From JAZNOQ01 sp045589215 (GTDB lineage: Bacteria > Bacillota > Clostridia > Oscillospirales > CAG-272), in assembly GCA_045589215.1 (NCBI GenBank), contig JAZNOQ010000036.1, forward strand, positions 1 through 11,151: a stretch of DNA of 11,151 nucleotides, in the 5' to 3' direction. Position 1 is the stretch's first letter. The number at the start of each line of letters is the position of its first letter. The notes beneath the pieces are model-generated. The model searched no databases. It was not told where the DNA came from and worked only from the letters and a program-made list of their open reading frames with translations. This document shows, piece after piece, positions 1 through 5,465 of this stretch. Both the position numbers and the translations under genes were made by a program.

Positions 1-80
1 CCATGCCCGGTCTGCCCAAGGTTCCCTCTGCAGAGAAGATCGACGTCGACGAGAACGGCAAGATCACGGGGCTGTTCTGA
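1..80 (+). CDS. fhs: Formate-tetrahydrofolate ligase, C-terminal end (5' part outside window)
   Basis: Only the last 25 codons are in the window, read in the frame that starts at base 3 and stops at TGA 78-80. They encode a tail beginning MPGLPKVPSAEKIDVDENG and ending in GLF, which matches the very conserved C-terminus of formyltetrahydrofolate synthetase. This cytoplasmic enzyme uses ATP to join formate to tetrahydrofolate, feeding one-carbon units to purine synthesis or the Wood-Ljungdahl methyl branch. It is the only + strand gene here and converges on the ktrA end. A hairpin terminator follows 19 bases after the stop. The call rests on a short but distinctive tail, so identity is likely but not proven from this fragment. 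Confidence 0.85.
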   Translation, partial: MPGLPKVPSAEKIDVDENGKITGLF

Positions 81-99
81 TTGCTTGCATTTATAATAG

Positions 100-140
100 A
101 GCAGGGCTGGGTTTTAACTCAGCCCTGCTTTATTTTTTCT
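100..140 (+). terminator. Rho-independent terminator of fhs, possibly shared by ktrA
   Basis: A perfect 10-bp stem (AGCAGGGCTG at 100-109 pairs with CAGCCCTGCT at 120-129) closes a 10-base loop and is followed on the + strand by a T-rich run, 129-140. This is a classic intrinsic terminator for fhs. On the opposite strand the same hairpin is followed by a poorer T stretch (CTATTATAA). It may still help stop transcripts from the converging ktrA gene, whose stop codon is at 157-159. No other ktrA terminator is visible. Confidence 0.9.
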
Positions 141-156
141 CATTGATTTTTCTCAT

Positions 157-807
157 TCAACCAAGCTTTGACAGCTTTGAAGGTCTCGCGATCACGATCA
201 GCTTACTGTCCCCCGACAGCTTTTCCGCAGGGTCAATATTCACCGACACCTTTTCATTCTTACGGATAGCGACCACGTTGATCGCATATTTTTTTCGAAG
301 ATTCAGCTCCATCAGGCTCTTCCCGATCCATTCGTCCTTCACGTCAAGCTCGACCATCGAAAAATCGCGGGACAATGCGATCATATCAACGAATCCCGAG
401 CTAAGAAGATTTCGTGCGAGCCGAACGCCCGACTCCTGCTCGGGGAAAACGACCTCGTCCGCCCCCACACGCAAAAGGATCTTCTTTTGCATCTCGGTCG
501 AGCACTTCGCAATAACCGTTTCTACTCCCGCCTCCTTGCAAAGAGTGACCGCCATGACGCTTGCCTCGAAATTTCCCGCCATCGCAACGACTACAACGTC
601 AATGCCTCCGATCCCAAGCTGTGCGATGACCTCGGGATCGGTTACGTCCGCACATTTGCACACAGGAAACACGCCCGTCACCGAATTGATGATATCCGCG
701 TCCATATCAACTGCGATCACCTCGGCTCCGCTTTCTACAAGCTCGGTCGCAACGGCAGATCCGTACCGACCGAGTCCGAACACCGCATAGGTTTTATTCA
801 TGCCCAT
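157..807 (-). CDS. ktrA: KtrA/TrkA-type RCK regulatory subunit of K+ uptake
   Basis: A 216-residue cytoplasmic regulator that forms rings under the KtrB/TrkH channel and gates it in response to bound nucleotide. An RCK_N Rossmann fold occupies about residues 6-125, with the glycine motif GLGRYG at 11-16 and an acidic residue (D34) ending the second strand. An RCK_C domain follows at about 140-208. In related KtrA/KtrC proteins RCK_C binds cyclic di-AMP; that property is family knowledge, not visible here. The length is typical. The first ATG (807) is preferred over the ATG two codons later because AAAGGAG lies 6 bases before it. The gene is last in its operon, 13 bases after the channel gene, and its ribosome-binding site directly follows the ktrB stop. 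TrkA is the alternative name; a single RCK module (not two) favours the Ktr type. Confidence 0.93.
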   Translation of the reverse strand: MGMNKTYAVFGLGRYGSAVATELVESGAEVIAVDMDADIINSVTGVFPVCKCADVTDPEVIAQLGIGGIDVVVVAMAGNFEASVMAVTLCKEAGVETVIAKCSTEMQKKILLRVGADEVVFPEQESGVRLARNLLSSGFVDMIALSRDFSMVELDVKDEWIGKSLMELNLRKKYAINVVAIRKNEKVSVNIDPAEKLSGDSKLIVIARPSKLSKLG

Positions 808-820
808 TATAAGCTCCTTT

Positions 821-2167
821 TTATCCGACGCTGATCTCTTCGGTCGGATTTTTGATGATATTTTGATTTTTCCTTGATACGCTTAGCGCAAAGGCAAGCG
901 AAATTGGTCCAACGCGTCCAAGATACATCGTCACAATTACGATCACCTTCCCGATATTCCCGAGAACAGGCGTCAGTCCCCGTGACAGCCCTACCGTCGC
1001 CGTTGCACTCACCACCTCGTAAAGGACGTCAAGCGCATCCGCATCGGTAGCCGCCGCGAGGAGAAGAAAGGAGAGAAACATAATTGCAAAGGAAACCGCC
1101 GAAACCGCCACGGCCTTTCGCACAGTCTGCATCGAAATATTCCGTCTGAAAAGCGTAACCTCGTTTCGATTTTTGCAGGTCGCTACCGCCGATGCAATCA
1201 ATGTGACCAAGGTCACCGTCTTTATCCCTCCCGCGGTACTGACAGGTGATCCTCCAATAAACATCAGAAGTACGGAAAGTCCTGCGGATGCATTCGTCAG
1301 ATTCTCCTGCGGAACAGAGGCAAATCCCGCCGTTCTTGTTGTAACCGATTGGAAGAGCGACACCTGTATCTTATCAAGAAGAGACATATCTCCGATCGTC
1401 AAGGGGTTGTGATATTCAAAAGCGAGTATCAAAACTGCTCCCACTATGATCAGTCCAAGTGTCGCTGTGATCGCGATCTTACTGTGGAGCGTCAAAAACC
1501 GGAATCCCTTGCGGTTCCGTATCACCCTCACGACGTCCCACCAAACGAGATAACCGATGCCGCCGAGAACGATCAGAAGGATCGTTACAAGATTGACGAT
1601 CGGATTTGTGGCATACGCGCAAAGGCTATCCTCTGCAATAATATCAATTCCCGCATTGCAGAAGGCAGAAACCGCCGTGAAGAGAGACACCCAGATGCCG
1701 TACACCCCGAATTCGGGCACGAACACGGTCATATAGAGCAGCGCACCCGCGCCCTCGATCAGAAAGGTCCCGCAAAGGATCCGCTTTATAAAAATAGCAA
1801 GTCCCGACAACGTATTGAGATTCAGCGCATCCTGGATCACAAGTCTTTCACCAAGCCCCATTTTCTTGTGTAATAGGAGCATCAGTCCCGATAAGATGGT
1901 CACGATACCGAGGCCGCCTATCTGTATCAGAACAAGAATAACCGCCTGACCGAACACACTCCACGCCGAAACGGTCGGAAGCGTTACAAGTCCCGTTACG
2001 CAGGTTGCCGTCGTTGCGGTGAAGAGCGCATCGATATACGGTACCGATACACCGTCTGCGGCGCTTATCGGTAGTGCAAGCAGCAGACTTCCGACAAGGA
2101 TCGCAAGGAGAAAGCCCGCCATAATAATATGCGTTGTGGGAAATCGAAGCTTTTTTCGAGTCTTCAT
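821..2167 (-). CDS. ktrB: KtrB/TrkH-family K+ transporter membrane subunit
   Basis: A 448-residue integral membrane protein that imports K+ (often coupled to Na+ or H+), working with the RCK subunit encoded just downstream. It shows the four membrane-pore-membrane repeats of the superfamily. The selectivity-filter segments are TATCVTGL (53-60), SAFCNAGID (167-175), TTRTAGFAS (276-284) and ATVGLSRGL (390-398), with filter glycines at about G59, G173, G281 and G393. The intramembrane gating loop in the third repeat is GGSPVSTAGGIKT (305-317). The conserved arginine of the last helix is R418 in YLGRVGP. The length (about 445 in KtrB, 480 in TrkH) and short N-terminus favour KtrB. AAGGA lies 7 bases before the ATG. 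It starts 18 bases after the recG stop and is evidently co-transcribed with it. Confidence 0.94.
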   Translation of the reverse strand: MKTRKKLRFPTTHIIMAGFLLAILVGSLLLALPISAADGVSVPYIDALFTATTATCVTGLVTLPTVSAWSVFGQAVILVLIQIGGLGIVTILSGLMLLLHKKMGLGERLVIQDALNLNTLSGLAIFIKRILCGTFLIEGAGALLYMTVFVPEFGVYGIWVSLFTAVSAFCNAGIDIIAEDSLCAYATNPIVNLVTILLIVLGGIGYLVWWDVVRVIRNRKGFRFLTLHSKIAITATLGLIIVGAVLILAFEYHNPLTIGDMSLLDKIQVSLFQSVTTRTAGFASVPQENLTNASAGLSVLLMFIGGSPVSTAGGIKTVTLVTLIASAVATCKNRNEVTLFRRNISMQTVRKAVAVSAVSFAIMFLSFLLLAAATDADALDVLYEVVSATATVGLSRGLTPVLGNIGKVIVIVTMYLGRVGPISLAFALSVSRKNQNIIKNPTEEISVG

Positions 2168-2185
2168 ATTACATTCCTTTTTTAA

Positions 2186-4438
2186 TCAATTGATCGTTTC
2201 AGCCTCACGGACGCGGTAGCGCGAAACGAGAGACCTCAATGCAGGATGGCTTTCGAGCATCGGATCCTCCGAAAGGATCGCCTTCGCCCCTTCAGCAGCT
2301 GCGGTAAGAAGCGTCGAATCGGTCGCGAGATCGGCAAGGCGGAAGCGAAGCCCGCCGCTCTGACGGATCCCGCCGTTCCCTTCTGCCATCTGTCCGAAGA
2401 AGTCCCCGGGGCCGCGCAGGGCGAGATCCTTTTCAGCGATCAGGAAACCGTCGTGGTTTTCGCACAGCGTGCGAAGACGCTCATATGCAGCAGACGGCTC
2501 ACAGCCCTCCGCAGAGGCTCGTGAAGCCTCGGAAACGAGAATGCAATAAGACTGCGCCTTTCCTCTTCCGACGCGCCCACGGAGCTGATGGAGCTGTGAG
2601 AGGCCGAATCTGTCGGCGTTCTCAATGATCATCAGCGTCGCCGCAGGAACGTTGACCCCGACCTCGATGACCGTCGTTGAAACAAGCACCTTCGTTTCTC
2701 CCAAAATAAACGCCGCCATCACGGCGTCCTTTTCCTTCGGCTTCATTTTTCCGTGCATCAGCGCGACGGGGATGTCGGGAAGCGCCACCTGAAGCGTCTC
2801 TGCATAGGTCACCGCAGACTTCAGCGGGTAGTCGCACTCGCGCGTTTCCCAGCCGTCACACCGCTCCGAAACCGATGAAAGCGCAAGGTCACTTGCCTCC
2901 GTGTCCTCCTCCAAGGCGCGCTCCTCGATCGACGGGCAGACCACGTAGACCTGCCCACCGAGAGAAACCTGCTTCTCAATGAAGCGGTTTAGCCGCTCTC
3001 TGTACCGCTCGTCTACCGCAAAGGTCTCGACCTTTTGCCGCCCGGGAGGCATCTCGTCGATGCGTGAAACGTCGAGATCCCCGTAAAGCACGAGTGCAAG
3101 CGAGCGCGGGATCGGTGTCGCGCTCATCACGAGAAGATGCGCGTTTTTACTCTTTCGCGCAAGCGTGGCGCGCTGCTCTACACCAAATCTGTGCTGTTCA
3201 TCGGTCACAACGAGACCGGGAGCAACGAATTCCACGCCATCCGACAAAAGGGCGTGTGTGCCGACAACGAGATCGATGCGGTCAAGCGACGACTCTGCCG
3301 CGAGCCCCGCATAGATCCTCCGCTTCTCCGCCGCAGTTGTCGCACCCGTGAGGAGCGCCACACGGAAACCGAGTGCTTCAAAATACCCCGACAGCTCCGC
3401 GTAGTGCTGACGCGCGAGGATCTCGGTAGGTGCCATCATTGCCGCCTGCTTGCCCGATGCGAGTGCGATCAGGATCGCCGCCGCCGAAACGATCGTCTTG
3501 CCGCTTCCGACGTCTCCGACGAGAATGCGGTTCATCGGTGTCTCCTTCGCCATATCGGTGCGGATCTCGTCGATCGACCTCTCCTGCGCGCCTGTAAGGC
3601 GGTACGGGAGGAGCTGATAGAGCCGTTCAAGCGGTGCCGCAGTCAGTGCAGGTGCGCCTGTTCGGACGCGCTTTGACGAGCCCATTGCCATCGCGAGAGA
3701 GAACGAGAAAAACTCATCAAAGACGAGCCTGCGCTTCGCCGCTGCGAGAGAGTGAAAATCTGTAGGTCTTTGAATATTACGGATCGCGTAGGAAAGTGTG
3801 CAAAGGCGGTTCTTCTGCCGAAGCTCCTCAGGAAGCGGATCCGCAAGTGTCGGGAGAACGCGCTCGAGCGCGTTTCCGATATCTCTTTGCACCGTCCCCA
3901 TCGAAAGCCCCTCTGAAAGCGGATAGACGGGATAAAAGGGCGGAAGCTCTGCCCCATCCTCGGGAAAGGGCTCGTATGCAGGAGACGACAGCGTATATTT
4001 TCCGCGTGCGGTCTGCGGATGCACGATCTTCCCGTAGAAGCGGTATTCCCGCCCAAGCTCGAACGCGTCTCGAAGATAATTCTGATTGAAATACGTGATC
4101 TCTGCCGTGCCGCTTTCATCGTACGCACGGAAGCGGAGAAGTGTCATCCCACGCCGTATCATCGTCATTTTCGGCTCGGTCGCAACGGTAAGCATGACCG
4201 CCGCCCGTTCGGGCGTTTTCGCGGCATCGGTAGTCTCGGAAAGAAGCTTCACGTCCCCCCTGTTTTCGTAGCCGCGCGGAAAGTGGTACGCGAGATCGTC
4301 ACACGTTTCGATCCCGAGCCGCAGATAGGCTTTTGCACGCACAGGACCGACACCGGGCAGTACCGTCACGGGAAGTGACGCCGTATCGATAGTGCAACGG
4401 GTCTCATTTTCTTTTGACATATTGCTCGGCTTCGACAT
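2186..4438 (-). CDS. recG: ATP-dependent DNA helicase RecG
   Basis: A superfamily 2 translocase that remodels stalled forks and branch-migrates Holliday junctions. From the chosen start the protein is 750 residues. It has an N-terminal helix-hairpin-type region with VLPGVGPVRAKAY (26-38), a wedge/OB fold at about 75-165, Walker A GDVGSGKT (308-315), DEQH (413-416), MSATPIPR (438-445), and motif VI QLRGRVGRG (618-626). The RecG-specific TRG region, with LIAEKDLALRGPGDFFG, is at 666-682. An in-frame ATG at 4459 exists, but the ATG at 4438 is favoured because GGAAGGGGG lies 9 bases upstream. A further ATG at 4420 cannot be excluded. The gene overlaps the preceding membrane-protein gene by 35 bases, implying coupled translation. 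The segment between CPSIEE (501-506) and LMHGK is about 26 residues longer than I recall for Bacillus RecG. Confidence 0.95.
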   Translation of the reverse strand: MSKPSNMSKENETRCTIDTASLPVTVLPGVGPVRAKAYLRLGIETCDDLAYHFPRGYENRGDVKLLSETTDAAKTPERAAVMLTVATEPKMTMIRRGMTLLRFRAYDESGTAEITYFNQNYLRDAFELGREYRFYGKIVHPQTARGKYTLSSPAYEPFPEDGAELPPFYPVYPLSEGLSMGTVQRDIGNALERVLPTLADPLPEELRQKNRLCTLSYAIRNIQRPTDFHSLAAAKRRLVFDEFFSFSLAMAMGSSKRVRTGAPALTAAPLERLYQLLPYRLTGAQERSIDEIRTDMAKETPMNRILVGDVGSGKTIVSAAAILIALASGKQAAMMAPTEILARQHYAELSGYFEALGFRVALLTGATTAAEKRRIYAGLAAESSLDRIDLVVGTHALLSDGVEFVAPGLVVTDEQHRFGVEQRATLARKSKNAHLLVMSATPIPRSLALVLYGDLDVSRIDEMPPGRQKVETFAVDERYRERLNRFIEKQVSLGGQVYVVCPSIEERALEEDTEASDLALSSVSERCDGWETRECDYPLKSAVTYAETLQVALPDIPVALMHGKMKPKEKDAVMAAFILGETKVLVSTTVIEVGVNVPAATLMIIENADRFGLSQLHQLRGRVGRGKAQSYCILVSEASRASAEGCEPSAAYERLRTLCENHDGFLIAEKDLALRGPGDFFGQMAEGNGGIRQSGGLRFRLADLATDSTLLTAAAEGAKAILSEDPMLESHPALRSLVSRYRVREAETIN

Positions 4439-5345
4439 CACTCGCATCCCCCTTCCCATTTTGGATCTTACGTTTTACAGCATTCGTAACAAAGCCCGCA
4501 AGCCAAACAGCCGTCACGCAAACGAAGGTGAGCAGGACGGCATAGGTCAGAACCGCAGGAAACCAACCAACGGCATCACGCACGTCGCCGATGATCAGAT
4601 TGTTCGTCTCCTCGTATAGGCTTAAATAATACAAATTCAACGGTCCTGCAGAGTTTGCGGTCAAGGGGTGCAGGACAACGTTCAGCAGTAGCCCCGAAGC
4701 ATAGAGTGCGAGAAACACCCCTGCCGCGGGAAGCACCTCGCAAAAATACCGTCTGCCGTAGCCGCGCACAAGCAGGATGATCACACCGGACACGACCATT
4801 GCGATATGCCACAGCATCGTGTGCACCGAGCGCGCAAGCTCATCGTAAAACAGCGGACAGAACATCACGATCGCACCCGCCGCCGTTTGATAAAACGCCG
4901 CAAAGCGGTAGAGAACATCCTTGCACCGCCCCTCGGGCAGGAGAGGCAAAAGAAGATAGAGATAAAGCACATACGAACAGAGCTGAAGCGGAAGGACCGA
5001 ATAGTCGTAGAAGCCGTTCCCTATCACCGCGTGGTAGTAAAGCTGCTTATAAAGCTCCATTACAAAGAAGAAGCAACCGAAAGTAAAGATGACCGTGTCA
5101 AGGCGCTCCTGCGGGATCCTTGTGTGGAAAGCGAACGTCAGGACAACAAGCAGCAAAAAAACCGCGAGAAAGGCAATGTGGAACGCGCCGTACTGCTCGG
5201 GGGCTTCGGTCTCAACGTGTGTCAACTTGAGCAGGCGCGCAAATGCACCGTTCGGCGAAAGCATCACCGAAAGAGCGGAAAACGCCGTCAGAAGCAATAA
5301 TAAAAGCAGAACCGAAAGCCGCACGATCCGTATCTTTTTTCGCAT
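4404..5345 (-). CDS. YwaF/TMEM164-like (TIGR02206-type) multi-spanning membrane protein
   Basis: A 313-residue predicted integral membrane protein starting MRKKIRIVRL. About seven or eight hydrophobic segments are visible (roughly 9-28, 56-73, 85-98, 117-136, 150-165, 178-194, 204-226, 262-286), followed by a charged cytoplasmic-looking tail (288-313). Motifs resemble the YwaF/TP0381/TMEM164 family: MELYKQLYYH (96-105), LPLQLCS (118-124) and HTMLWH (175-180). Human TMEM164 has been reported as an acyltransferase using a Cys and a His; C123 and H175 or H180 would be the analogous candidates here, but this is inference. The open frame extends up to 5465, but the start at 5345 is chosen because GGGAGAGGGG lies 8 bases upstream and the promoter (5380-5408) lies inside that extension. 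It is first in the operon with recG and ktrBA. The biochemical function is unknown. Confidence 0.75.
   Translation of the reverse strand: MRKKIRIVRLSVLLLLLLLTAFSALSVMLSPNGAFARLLKLTHVETEAPEQYGAFHIAFLAVFLLLVVLTFAFHTRIPQERLDTVIFTFGCFFFVMELYKQLYYHAVIGNGFYDYSVLPLQLCSYVLYLYLLLPLLPEGRCKDVLYRFAAFYQTAAGAIVMFCPLFYDELARSVHTMLWHIAMVVSGVIILLVRGYGRRYFCEVLPAAGVFLALYASGLLLNVVLHPLTANSAGPLNLYYLSLYEETNNLIIGDVRDAVGWFPAVLTYAVLLTFVCVTAVWLAGFVTNAVKRKIQNGKGDASDVEAEQYVKRK
4448..4456 (-). promoter_or_regulatory. Ribosome-binding site that sets the recG start
   Basis: On the - strand this reads GGAAGGGGG and lies 9 bases before the ATG at 4436-4438. The upstream in-frame ATG at 4459 itself overlaps the end of this site, and the ATG at 4447 directly abuts it, so neither can use it. 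The site lies inside the coding sequence of the upstream membrane-protein gene. Confidence 0.65.
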
Positions 5346-5353
5346 ATCCGCAT

Positions 5354-5363
5354 CCCCTCTCCC
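5354..5363 (-). promoter_or_regulatory. Ribosome-binding site fixing the membrane-protein start
   Basis: On the - strand this reads GGGAGAGGGG, 8 bases before the ATG at 5343-5345. Together with the promoter just upstream it leaves a leader of only about 28 bases. The longer start at 5465 is therefore not possible from this promoter. Confidence 0.75.
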
Positions 5364-5379
5364 GTAGATTTCTGTGTTC

Positions 5380-5408
5380 AGTATATCACAAGTCGAGGGA
5401 TATGTCAA
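5380..5408 (-). promoter_or_regulatory. Sigma-A promoter of the membrane protein-recG-ktrB-ktrA operon
   Basis: On the - strand a perfect -35 box TTGACA (5403-5408) and a -10 box TATACT (5380-5385, one mismatch to TATAAT) are separated by exactly 17 bases. Transcription should begin near 5373. It lies immediately downstream of the synthetase terminator, so the left-hand operon has its own strong, apparently constitutive start. I saw no clear operator or riboswitch in the short leader. Confidence 0.85.
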
Positions 5409-5452
5409 TAAAAAAGTCGGAGAGGAAATACCTCTGTGGGGCATTCCTCTCC
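5409..5452 (-). terminator. Rho-independent terminator of the lysyl-tRNA synthetase gene
   Basis: Read on the - strand, GGAGAGGAA (5444-5452) pairs perfectly with TTCCTCTCC (5419-5427) and the stem is followed by a CTTTTT run at 5411-5416. It begins 13 bases after the synthetase stop codon at 5466-5468. The T-run directly abuts the -35 box of the next promoter. Confidence 0.85.
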
Positions 5453-5465
5453 AAACCGTATTCAC

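Noticed and set aside
143..790. A 215-codon + strand open frame opposite ktrA.
   Set aside because: It is Ser/Thr-rich low-information sequence lying exactly antisense to a well-supported RCK protein, and it begins right after the fhs terminator with no ribosome-binding site.
4436..5343. Similarity of the translation-start regions of the membrane protein and recG (both have a G-rich tract, then GGGGATGCG, then the true ATG within 8-9 bases).
   Set aside because: The shared stretch is short and purine-rich, as expected for ribosome-binding sites. Flanks do not match, so duplication is not supported.
4404..5345. VanZ-like or acyltransferase-3 family assignment for the membrane protein.
   Set aside because: The number of membrane segments and the LPLQLCS and HTMLWH motifs fit the YwaF/TMEM164 type better. 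The short charged VanZ signature is not seen.
4404..5465. Longer form of the membrane protein starting at 5465.
   Set aside because: Its first 40 codons run through the synthetase terminator and the promoter at 5380-5408, and the extra sequence is not membrane-like. The ATG at 5345 has a well-placed ribosome-binding site.
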